From: Enoplosus armatus
Taxonomy: Eukaryota > Chordata > Actinopteri > Centrarchiformes > Enoplosidae
Reading direction: 5' to 3'
Assembly: GCF_043641665.1 (NCBI RefSeq)
Contig: NC_092183.1
Coordinates: forward strand, 5,543,501-5,607,500
Length of the DNA: 64,000 nucleotides
The translations under genes and the position numbers were made by a program. Under the pieces are notes generated by a model. The model was not told the DNA's origin. It ran no database searches and saw only the letters and a list, made by a program, of their open reading frames with translations. Positions 38,521-49,241 of the stretch are shown piece by piece; the stretch's first letter is position 1, and every line of letters starts with the position of its first letter.

Positions 38521-40980
38521 AGTCTTGTTCAGTTACACATAAGATATCTCATAGACCAATGCTATGCAATTAGCTGAGCAAATTAGCACATTCATGCTCC
38601 CAAGGGAACCAACTCTGGTGTTTTTAACGGCCCACGGACTTTCATAGTCTGTAACTCTCAAGAAAAACTAGATATTTCTAGCCCTAAGGCAAGGTAAGAA
38701 TAGCAAAATTATCAGTATGTTCCAACCTTCCAACACTTGACAACACACATGATGTGTGAAGTACACTGCAACCTCTGGGAGCGGCAAGACCTTAACCCTT
38801 TTTTGATCTAATAAGAATGTAAAAGTGTACGTACTTGACTACAGGCTTTCACAAGTTCCTAAAAACTTCTGGAACTTGTTTGAAATTCATTTCAGGAACG
38901 CAAATATTCCTCATTAAGTAATTACAAAAGCCACACAGAGACTGCAAATGTCTGCCAACAGTGAACTATTCTCTAATGTGCTACTGGAGATTTGATTTTC
39001 TGATTTAAATTGATTGAAATGAGCTGTTTTCTGTTTGAGTTGATCGATTTTTGTTTGAAATCTGTCAGATCTGTGGAAATGAGAGATCCAATTAAATGTT
39101 CCTGGGCCGAAAGGCTTCATCAGTTTTCATAGGTTTTTCAGATTTCTTGCTCGCAGGCAGACAAGGAAAGGTAAGAGTAAAATCATGATCTTCCTGCTTC
39201 AGGTAACAAGTTGTCATCAAATACAAACCCATATTTCTCAATCAGCTGACAAACATTTCCCTAAAAGCATGTGGACATATGTTCATGAATCAATTCTAAA
39301 GTTGGGAATTTTGTTCTACATAATTTAGGTTAGATTGTGAGTGTACACGGCTGTGGACTGAAAAGGCAGCAGGACATCTGCTATCTGTGCCCCTATCACC
39401 CAGTAGACAAGACAAGTCAAATCCACATGAGACAGATGCACAAAGCCTGTGTTCATCCAAGCGTCACTCTTTCTCTCTGTCTTTCTATTTTTCTTGTTCT
39501 ATTTTTTCCTCTCTCCAGCTATCACTTGAAAAGGAGGAGAAAATCAAGGTCAGGCCACCGAGCATGTGAGGTTGCAGGAGAATAAATTTCCACATACTTG
39601 TCCTTTCCGACCCAGTGACAGTCTCAAGGAATGTAGCCTTGTCAAGCCAGGTAATATATGACTAGTGAAGACATATGGCATGTTTACATGGGGCTCTTTG
39701 TTACCGTCTACCTTCCCTTTCCTCTCTCGTCTCACACATGACACTCAAATCCATAAAGGAAATGATTGGGTGGGTGGGTGCTTAATTCATGACTCAAAAG
39801 CAAGTCCACATTGTCGATGTTTGAGTAGAGGAAAATCTAATTAAAATGGCAAATGGAAAGAGGAGAGAGCGAGTGAGTGAGAGAGGGTGAAAGTGAGTGA
39901 ATCAGCATAATTACAGTTTAATGCAAACAACTCCACATTGTCTTTATTCCAATGAGTTAATGAGGTTACAGACTGGAAAAAACAATTCCATCACTGCTAT
40001 TGTCTTCTGCAGGCCACCAAGGAAAATGAGCTGTCACCCGATCTTAATGGCGACAGGGTGTTCACCCAGGCCAGAATTAATATCTGACTCCAAGGCCTAA
40101 TGAGCAGAGTGAACTCTTTGTCCTGCAAGTTTGGAGAAGAAAGGAGAAGAAAAGCAAAAAAATAAAAATAAGAAATGGATGGCGCAGAGAGTAATGGCAC
40201 TTGTGAGGGAATACATCGCTGTAATTGGATTCTGCTCCTCAAGGGCAATTTCAATTCAAAGATGCCTTATCAGCGTGACGATCGGAAAATTAACAATAAT
40301 CCCACTGTTTCACTATACACTTAAAACTATACACAAAGACCTAATTAGGTAGCAGTAGTAATAAAGTTGATTACAGCTAATTTCACCTTTTGTGACCAGC
40401 ACTTGTACTTACTATCCTTTAGTCAGGCGTTATATACATAGCTAACCTTAAATTCACAGTACAGTTATACATGCATACATGTTCATACACTGGAACCCAG
40501 TACACAGGGCTGTAGCTGCAACTGAGTGACACTGAGGTCCTTGGATACTGGGAAAAAGATATATAACTCCTATATTCTCTCTTACTTATTCCACAGCTTA
40601 ATTCATGCTATTAGTTTTGTTTTGTTTTCAGCTGTTCTTTTATTTTCAGCAGGAGAGTAAAAATGCTGCTTGTCTTCTACGTGTCCTAACCCTAATGTTG
40701 GCATTCTGGAGATCCCAAGTCCTCTTTAATAGCTCCAAAAACCTACTTAACATTGTTTTCTTTTAGCTTCGTACTTCACAGATTGAATTTGAGCAGAAAC
40801 AGAAACCCCTGTTGTATCATATGATTCAGCACAATGGATTTCATATGCACTAAATCTGTGATTAGTGTTGGCAGAAGAGTTTACGCAGCACTATCCCTCC
40901 CAAACTCCAGATACGTCTGTTAGGATTTCTTTTACTGTAGTTTTATAAAGAGGTCCAACCCTTCTGGGGTCGAACTGGAG

Positions 40981-41012
40981 TGTATATATATATATGTTTA
41001 TATAAATATATC
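40981..41012. repeat. TA-rich simple tract
   Basis: A (TA)n run passes into GTTTATATAAATATATCC; simple sequence. Confidence 0.8.
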
Positions 41013-43594
41013 CATGCATAGCCAATATGAACATATAAAACATCAGATATTTCTTTATTTGGTGTAATAACAATGCTGTATGGTCATTTCCATATTTTGC
41101 GCAGTTTACAGATGCTGCAGTGGGGTCTGGACCCCACATTATGAGAAAATGAAACCAATGTTAACTCATCGACAATTACACGCATATAAACTTGTGTTTA
41201 TACCCGTCATTTAACATAACTTTCCATCAATGCAATCTCTCTGTTCAAAGGTATTCTTTAAATGTGTTTTGTTGATTTTGTATCTTCTGATGCATTTTAT
41301 ATACCACTTTGTGTGGGTATGTTTGTTCAATGTGGCCTACAGGAACAACCCACAAATTTCTTTAGTATGTGCAGAGTTATGATAAAAATAACTGGTATTC
41401 TAACGATTAGTTTAAAAAATAACAGTATTGCTCTGAACTGGTTCTACCTATCATATTTCTCAAACGCATACTGTGAAACTCAGCCAGCAGGGATTCCCTC
41501 CCTGAGGAGGAATTTCATTTTCTCTCCTTTTCTTTACAAAGATTTCTGATATATATATATTTTTTTATTGAATTCAAGCATATTTTATCCTAGTCGCCCC
41601 ATGCTGCGGGTTTTGGAGGGAAGTTGTAAAAAGAGTGATATTGCCTTAAGTGACAAATGTACTATTCCAGCTCAGTCATGACCTAGCAATGGCCAAATGC
41701 AGCAAGACATTTGTTATGGAGGCAAACTTCTGCATCTCTTGTACCTTTCTCTTGAATATTTACATATTTTGGAGGACTATGGACTAATGAATATGCCACA
41801 GTCAGGCTTGATGTGAGTGAATGATTGATGGATGACCCTTGACATACGCATAACATGAACCACCAACATTATATTTACCTTTTCATTCTGTACTCTAGAG
41901 TGAGTAAAAGCCCTCACTATTAGCTTTCATTCATAGACTTTAATTAACACCAGTCCTACTGTAGCTCCTGTGGCAGTGGGACACAACTAACTTTCCCATT
42001 ACCAAAGGAACTCATTTATGCCCCTGTTCTCCTTTTGATCCGTCAGACTTGTGATGAAAAGAATAGTAGAGCCTCAGCCTAGGGATCCGTTGCCTTTGAG
42101 ACTCAACAGCTTGACTCATTTCATTACTGTCATGAATTAAAGATCCCCAATCTCCTTTTTTCCATTCGCATGGCAATGATCCACCCTTAGTTAATTTACA
42201 GTCGCTCGTTGTGCAAGGCCTCCAGCCTCAAAGCTCCCATGACAATTTACCTGTGTCCTTTTCACTTGCTAGCGCATATCATTGTGATATACTATAATGG
42301 AATGAGCGGAGGACTCAGGAGTGAGTGGGCATGTTGTATAATGTGCTGGGGGAGGTATAGTAATCAGTTACAGTACACCTTTCACTTCCTGGCACAAGGA
42401 GACGTCTTAAACAGTGAGCCAAATGAGTGTTTTTCTAGCTGGGGATATATTTAGGAAGGGTTATATTCTGGGAATGTCTTGTTGTGGCCAATTTTTATGA
42501 TCATGTCAACACTGTAAGCTGTGACTCAATTAAGATTTTTTTATATGCAACTCATGTTCTTGTCAATTTAATGATGTTTCTGTTGTAAGCTAGGAGTTAC
42601 TTATCACATGCAAAAGTTCTTTTACAGCAAGTGTGAATACATTTTCCATAGGCTATAATTCTGTATACAGACTGCAGCAAATGTATGAATGTTGGTTCAG
42701 GAAATGCAGCCTTGTTGATAACAGTTCATTATTATTTTCTTTCTCTAGTGAAAAGCCTTATAAAATGCAGCACGGGAAATGCCACTTTGCCTGATACAGT
42801 ACACTCGAGGGCACACAAACACACATCATACAAATGCATGACAGGATTATGCACACACATGTTTGCCCACACGGAGGCATTCAGATAAAGCAGGAGGGAC
42901 AGAGACAACTGTGAAAGGTGACAGCATTTCCTTTTCTCGCGGGGTGACCTCGATCTCAGCGGGTCGCTGTGGCGGCTTTGGACTGTGTCTCCACTGGCCA
43001 TCTGGCCCTGCCGGTCTCCACTGTGAGCAAATACCAGACGAGTGGCTCACTGACATATTCTGATGGTGTGATTCAATATTGGTGGTAGTTGTAAGCTTGG
43101 GATTAGTTTTCTGCACATACCCCCATTTTCACTCGACTACAACGCCCACCTGGCTGTGGTTTCCATTCACCTGCTCCCTGCGGTAATCTGTTGGCTTTTT
43201 CCCGTCTCAGTCTACATACTATACTGTAATTAACGCAAGCATTTGATCCTGTGCCAGTGTGCCTCAAAACACACACAACTGTATGTGTCACAATTCAACA
43301 GCTAAGCTGCTATTCCAAGTGAAAGATTGAGTGTGCAGTTTGGAAAGTTTCCTATATTTCATTATGAATGTGCATGCCAGCAAATGGAAAGATTCCAGAT
43401 TATTTTATAGGAAATATAATAAATATATACAACATAGTCCCCACTGTGAATTCAATAATTTATCTGCCAGAGCTTACAAACCCATGCTCCTCCTATAAGT
43501 CCTCGCTGTCTCTTAGGGCGAGCAGGGAATCATCTTCCACAGATGAGGCTTCTCTGTCCCTGTCCATGGCGCTGAGGTTAGGTGTTTATGTTTG

Positions 43595-43607
43595 CCGGTA
43601 GGGGGCG
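43595..43607 (+). promoter_or_regulatory. CTCF-like motif
   Basis: CCGGTAGGGGGCG closely fits the vertebrate CTCF core (CC-N-N-YAGGGGGC-R). It lies about 0.9 kb upstream of the TATA-like box and 1.7 kb upstream of the putative start codon. A single motif match is weak evidence of binding. Confidence 0.45.
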
Positions 43608-44320
43608 TGTGGTACCTAAAGATAATAGCACCGCTGCTGTGAATCCAATCCACCTCGGTTTCAGCAAACCCAGCATAGACGCAGACCAGAGCGACGGGGA
43701 GCTGGTCTTCGGCTCAATCAGCATTGCCGGAGTGTGTCTGTGCTGCTCAATAATCTAATCACTTCATAAAAACAACCAGTATCACATCAAACGCCAGGAA
43801 ACGGAACGTATAATGTCGGATTCTCTGCAAGGACACACAATGCCCACAGACAGTTTGACTGTGGAGAAAATACAGACAAAAAAATGTCTGCGTGAGTTGA
43901 TGGATAATGATAGTTATAATAATAATCTAAAAAATGCTCTAGACAATTTCTAAATAGGAGCAGTAAATCATAATGGGTAGAAATAAAGGGCGTGCTGATG
44001 TTACGTCTTAAGATAAAGAGGAAAAAACACAAGGAGAACATATTTTTTGTAGCAGTCCCAGGTCTCAGGTAAGTTTGAGGATTTTCAATGTTTCTCTGTC
44101 TGCCCGGTTAACCAGGCAGGACTGAAATCATTGTTTTTTCTGCCGGTTTTTAACAGCTCCGCCTACGACATCAGAGCAGCCAAATTGTCCAGTCCCCGGG
44201 AGGAAGCGCGGGTCCCACCAGCAGGCCTGGCTCTGCGCCGGTCTTTTGGGGGTGTTTTCGTATGCATGTGCGTGCCTGGCCGTGTCCGATCCAAATAGAT
44301 TCGCCTCACGTCACCTTCCT

Positions 44321-44356
44321 ACCCACCCACCCACCAGCACCACCACCACCACCCCC
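44321..44356. repeat. (ACCC)n/(CAC)n low-complexity tract
   Basis: Short CCCA repeats followed by CAC repeats just upstream of the putative promoter. Confidence 0.85.
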
Positions 44357-44394
44357 TGCACATAAAACATTCATTAGAGCGCAGCCCTGCGCTG

Positions 44395-44470
44395 CAAGAA
44401 ATGTCTGTCTGAATAAGTCATAAAGTCTCAGATTCACTCTTAAAATCAGTTTTCTTTTAAATAACATGTT
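44395..44470 (+). mobile_element. MITE-like fragment next to promoter
   Basis: GCTGCAAGAAATGTCTGTCT followed by GAATAAGTCA, GTCTCAGATTCACTCTTAAA, and ATCAGTTTTCTTTTAAAT aligns with the start of the element at 51,451. It matches from memory a common fish repeat beginning CACTGCAAAAAATGTCT. It ends about 30 bases before the TATA-like box. Confidence 0.5.
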
Positions 44471-44502
44471 ATTCCAGTACAGTGTTTGTGTAAGCTATGT
44501 TC

Positions 44503-44510
44503 TATAAATA
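44503..44510 (+). promoter_or_regulatory. TATA-like box
   Basis: TATAAATA fits the TATA consensus and would place a start site near 44,535. CpG-rich promoters often lack TATA, and this box borders a repeat fragment, so its role is uncertain. Confidence 0.3.
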
Positions 44511-44668
44511 GCCTAACTGTAGTGAAACCAGGCAGAAAACACAGCAAATGACAGAAACACATACAAGCTCGTTTGCTTTACCTTGATTGATGGACAAATT
44601 CCACTTTGGGATTCAAGAGGAATATTTTTTGCAGCGTGATACATAGGCTGCCCATAAAACATTCATCT

Positions 44669-45055
44669 ATGAACCCCCCCTCTCTGTCTCTGTCTCTCCC
44701 TCGCTCCCTCTTTCTCTCTCTTTCCGCCAAACGCACCTCGCCGCCCCGCCCTCCCTGTCCACCCCCCCGTGGTAAACGCACACCGACGCTCACCAGTGCG
44801 GCCGACATCCGCGCGCATCCACCACTTTTCTCTGTGTACTTGGGAAATATACAGCGGGGCCAGAGATCGGACTGGATATGTGCTGCAATTTCAAAACATG
44901 GATCCAATACTGATTTTTCGCCTGTGTCGTTGATTCTCCACTTCTGCGTTAACACTTTGAGCTCTTCTCCGGAGCTGTTTGCGCGTCCAGTATTTTGGGG
45001 AGGTGTCGACTGGTGTGTCGAGTCTACTGATCCCAATTTGGATGTTTATTGCTGA
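44669..45055 (+). other. Upstream ORF in putative 5'UTR
   Basis: An ATG-initiated frame of 128 codons runs through the pyrimidine tract. It starts MNPPSLSLSL, is Ser/Leu/Pro-rich early on, and has no domain I recognise. Low complexity explains its length. It would lie upstream of the putative main start codon and in another frame. Two further short frames follow, at about 44,878-44,913 and 45,080-45,139. Confidence 0.35.
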
Positions 45056-45079
45056 CTATTTTTTGAACCCCTCGTCCAA

Positions 45080-45139
45080 ATGACTGAGCTCGGGTGCAGC
45101 CGGAGACGTGGCTCCCCACTCGGGAAGACCTACGGCTAA
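45080..45139 (+). other. Short upstream ORF
   Basis: ATG at 45,080 opens a 19-codon frame (begins MTELGCSRRR) ending in TAA at 45,137-45,139. It lies 170 bases before the putative main start codon. If transcribed it could reduce translation of the main frame. Not tested. Confidence 0.3.
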
Positions 45140-45308
45140 AGTTTGAAGGGTGCAGGGGTGCTCGAGGCTGTCCGTCTCCAACCGTGCACTGGATTTGCAA
45201 TTACCCATATATTGCAATAAACCGCGGATATCCTATCTGTCACCACACGCGCTGGGATTCATTCGACTTGGATTTATACAGCCTCTTGATTTCACCCCCA
45301 TCTAAATC

Positions 45309-45330
45309 ATGAAGACCGTTATTATTGATG
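45309..45330 (+). CDS. Putative first coding exon, gene unidentified
   Basis: ATG at 45,309 is preceded by an in-frame TAA at 45,303-45,305, so it is the first possible in-frame start. It has A at -3. The frame reads MKTVIID plus one base of the next codon, then GTGAGTAC at 45,331, a near-perfect splice donor. Without splicing the frame would stop after 18 codons. A long GC-rich leader with upstream ORFs and a tiny coding part in exon 1 is common for vertebrate developmental regulators. I do not recognise the seven residues and cannot name the gene. The exon could instead be a further upstream ORF in a non-coding first exon, with the true start downstream. Confidence 0.45.
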
Positions 45331-45338
45331 GTGAGTAC
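45331..45338 (+). promoter_or_regulatory. Putative 5' splice donor
   Basis: The sequence ATG|GTGAGTAC matches the vertebrate donor consensus (G|GTGAGT). It supports transcription of the CpG-rich region on the plus strand and a phase-1 first intron. Confidence 0.5.
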
Positions 45339-46388
45339 ACATTCGACAATAGGACATCTTTGTAAAGTTTTCTCATAGAGCAGACATGAGGATCCTGCTG
45401 GGTTACTGCGCAATGATAAAATCCACATCTGGCGGTGTCACTGCTCTGTAGAGAGCAGACACAACCAAAGATAAATCAGATGTCCTAATTGGAGTTTACT
45501 CTGCTGTCTCCTCCGGGGTTTGGCACAATATGCGCAAAAACACCTCAGATCTGCACATTAAAAACATTATGGTTTTATTATTGAAGCAGACTAACAAGCG
45601 GCGTCAATGCCAGTTATGGATGTTGCGTCTGTAAACGACCTTGACTCAGTGGCTCTTAATTGAGTCGTAATTCAGAGCAGATTCTGCGCGTGCCCCTTTC
45701 TTCCCTCTTTGTAGGCTACGCGTGTGCGCATCAGTGCGCGAGCGCGCGTGAGAGAGCGAGAGGCCATGTAGTGTTTGTGGCGGTCAATATGCTCCGCGTG
45801 ATATCGCAACTGAACGCGGGCATCCGATCAGCCCGTCTGGACGCTGTGGGCTGAGCTTTTCATGAAGTCTGCAGATGGTCCGCTTGGCGGCCCAATAATA
45901 CCGCTTTACTTTCCAGCTCCTTGGCTTATAATTGGTGTTTTTGTGGCATCGTCCCACTCAGGGTGCCGCCAAAAAGACAGGAAATTGGGCCTTGTAGTTT
46001 TCTCCGACTGGACGTGGAGCTATTCTAATGAGGACGGGAATGCTCGTCCATTCCCGCCGGAAATAGTTAAGAATTGTATTTCTTGGCAGGAGCACGCTGC
46101 AGGCTGTGTGCCTATCTGTGTCGGTGTGCGCGCGCGCGTGCTCGGATAGGTGGAGGGAGCAGAAAGCACCTGGCATGTCAGTGCGTGCGTTCTCGCCCGC
46201 CTGACTGCACTCGCGCCTGTGTTGTGTGTGAATGTGTTTAATGCGGGGCAGAGAGAATAACACTGACATGGCGTGTGGTGTTTGATAAGCAGCACCACCA
46301 CGAGATAAGTGCATGTGATGCATGTAACATCCAATTTGTTCCATCAAGAGCTTGTGGAAAACCCTCATCTCCACCCTGCCCCACCCCT

Positions 46389-46390
<2 letters not shown>

Positions 46391-46427
<37 letters not shown>
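46391..46427. repeat. (CA)n microsatellite
   Basis: Pure CA repeat of about 18 units beginning with a GC step, at the edge of the CpG-rich region. Confidence 0.95.
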
Positions 46428-46429
<2 letters not shown>

Positions 46430-49215
46430 GAGTGCTTATGCAACATGCTGTACACACTCCCCTCACGTTGTTCATTACTTGGCTAAAACTGCAGGATTAT
46501 GGTAAGAAAGCTGCAGATTATTGTGGGCCTACAGAGTAACTTTGCATTTCACAACTAGAAAAATCAAAGAGGCTCATCTACTTGTGCATTCTCTTTGATA
46601 TGTCACAGGGTGATGCAAATTCAAGTGCACACCCCTTCATTGGCACAGAATGGCTCTGGGTCCCTCAGACCCTTCAGGCAGGTTTTCATCATCCAACTGC
46701 TGGTGTGATTTAGCACCAGGCCCCTGACACACACCTATGTCTGATTTTCTTTTCCTGCTGCAATTATAATCGGTATCCATCTCTCAGGCTCCTGATTTGG
46801 CGGAGAAAATATGGCCTGTCGTGTTTTGTGTTTAAGGTGTCAGAGTGAGGGGGGACTTTAATTTGCACTCTTTTTCAGCCAGTCAGCATATGATCAAATG
46901 ACTCTGTGGGAAAGCTGTTGCTCGGGGGTGCCGTTGCTCCCTGTCTACTGCCAAGCAAAGCCAATAAAGCCCAAATGAATGGATAAAACCATTATGGTGG
47001 AACTGAAAGCTTTCTGTTCAGGAGTTTTAAACCACTACACAATGAGGGCATTTTTTTCAATTAGTTAACTTTGTTATTGTTTTGGTGGTGCCTTGCCAAA
47101 AACTCTGCCCTATTTTCAAAAATAGGCCACAAGATGCAGCATCTGAAGTGGAGAGATAATTGTTTAGAACGTATCGAGCTGTAAAGAAAAAGATGGCACG
47201 CAAACAAAAAAAAAGAAAAAAGAATAACAATAGCTAATTTGCATAGCGGCATTAGGTGGGATCAAACATTGTGCCATAAACTGACAATGAGACATGGCAT
47301 CTTCCGCATCCTGAAAGGGAATGTGAAATTGATCCATCTTTGTGTGTTTGTATGGGTGTATATATGAGCACAGGGGGAGGGCTGGGAGGGATAATGTGTG
47401 TGTGGGTGTATTGTTCTATGAGTGTATGGGGAGGTCTGAGGAAGGGAGAGGCAGTGAAGACGAGGAAAGACAGCAAGAAAGGAAGAGAAAATGCATTTGG
47501 ATTTGATTGCGACGTGTGAAGGTTATGCGACTTATCATGCCTGCCGTTTGAGTGACTCGCCACCGTGTTTTGTCCAGTCAAAGTGTCTTCCATCACACAT
47601 GTCAGGACGTCAGCTGCATGGAAAGTGAGAGGAAAATAATCAGTAGCCCCATCAAAGAGGAATGTGTTTACATTCTTGGGGGTTCTGGATGAGCTTTTTT
47701 ATCCCCCTCTTAATGGGCCAAGGTCAGCAATGAGATCAGTGAAAGCTCAACTCTTATATATGTTGGATTTTTAACTCCCCACAGTATAAAATGACCATAA
47801 TATATATGTAGCTGGGAAGGTTGTTGATCAATCCAAATGACTCATTGATTATTCTGCCAGGTGCTGAGATTTCTGGCTTTAATTTCTTGCTTTTTCTGCC
47901 CGTATTTCAAGACCCTCCCAGTCTCCCCGGTCTCATTTATTCACTTTTCTCAAGTCTTTAACAATTGCGGGTTGTGCTATGAGCAAGACCTTTCAGCTAT
48001 GAAGACTAATAAGCCTCATTACCTGTGCCAGAGACCTGAGCAGCTCCAAGAAGAGGAGATAATAAGTTTTGCTAATGCTGTTGCAATTCCTTCTGGTCAC
48101 CAATAGAGGTCGATAAAGGTCACAGATTGGTTATTGCCCCTTTGTGATGCAGTTTTGGGGGTCATTGGCTGCAACCCAAGACCAAATCACATTGAAGAAG
48201 GCAAACAGATTGTTTAGCTTGGCAATTCAATTGTGTTCTGCCACAAAACATATCAGCATTGTCTTATGGGTTGCTAGAAATAGGGTGAATACAGTAGGTA
48301 GTTTAAGGGTAATTGGCTCCAGTGCAGACATGTAGCCTGGGTTCCACTTGTCTTGGTCTTATCTACACAACACTGCATTTATTTGTTCCATCACAACCAG
48401 ATATCTCTTTGTTTCTCTCACAAGTCAGTAACATTCCCATCCAATCACTTATCTGTTTCATAATTTAAGTTTCATAGCAATGGATAATAATAATAACTGT
48501 AATAACTGATTGGTAATGGTATTTAAAACTTGCCCAAAAGAGTTTTAATCCCTTAAAATATGCCCAGAATGTAATTGTTCTCTTCATGGGATGCACTACT
48601 GGATGATATAATAACATCTCTACAGAGAGGATTTTGAATTAAAATAAGAAGATTTAGTTTTAACATGTAAATATGAGAAGTTTTATGTAATGTGGTAATG
48701 CTGTACATCGTCAATATAAAATAACAGAATATCACAGTTTTAGTCTAATGACCCATTTTATAGTTACAACATGGCAACTTTTGACCTTACACTGCAAGAT
48801 TATTATTGTTATTAATGTTATATTTTATTATTGTTTCGAATGTATTTAATGATGATTTCATATCCAATTAAATTAGGACTATATTTGCAGTCACAACACA
48901 CAAAATTCAAGAGTTTGTGCAAAAAATGTGATTAATACATGAAAATGTCCTGGATTCCTTATACATTCGTGATCCTGTGAGCCATTATATTTATATTTCT
49001 TAAGCATATTTCATAAGTCTAAGGGATGAAGATGTCAATATTTTGTGTTACAGAGCCTCGGTGGTATTAATGCCTTGGTTACAGTGACAGACTGCAGCAG
49101 GCTATCTGAGAGCGGATCTGCTATGTTCACTGCATTCTGATGAGCACACTCCTTCAGGGGTTTCTTTTAATTGGCCGTGCCCTTCAAGTAGGACTGCATT
49201 TGTTTATACAGTACA

Positions 49216-49241
49216 TGCACACACATACACACACACACACA
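49216..49241. repeat. Short (CA)n microsatellite
   Basis: Interrupted CA repeat. Confidence 0.9.

Larger units (their letters stand above)
36871..43590. other. Gene-free stretch
   Basis: No supported exon. A diverged repeat lies at 38,270-38,520 and a TA-rich tract at 40,981-41,012. The GC-richer segment at 42,880-43,060 has open frames on both strands but no recognisable domain or clear exon borders. Confidence 0.45.
44150..46260 (+). promoter_or_regulatory. CpG-rich promoter-like region
   Basis: This is the most CpG- and GC-rich part of the window, including CGCCGCCCCGCCCTCCC near 44,739, GCGCGAGCGCGCG near 45,737 and a (CG)n run near 46,124-46,140. It contains GC boxes (near 44,741-44,752), a long pyrimidine tract (44,680-44,730), a TATA-like box, short upstream ORFs and a start codon followed by a splice donor. 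Together these suggest the promoter and first exon of a plus-strand gene. No transcript data are available. Confidence 0.6.

Noticed and set aside
42880..43060. GC-richer segment open on both strands, considered as an exon
   Set aside because: The borders do not show a convincing acceptor and donor pair, and no protein motif was recognised in either frame.
44578..45036. 152-codon minus-strand open frame rich in Arg/Gly/Glu
   Set aside because: It is the antisense of the pyrimidine tract and GC-rich leader. Low complexity removes stop codons; no domain is visible.
45958..46455. 165-codon minus-strand open frame with repeated Cys/Val
   Set aside because: The Cys-Val repeats are the translation of the (CA)n microsatellite read on the other strand; the rest is CpG-rich sequence.
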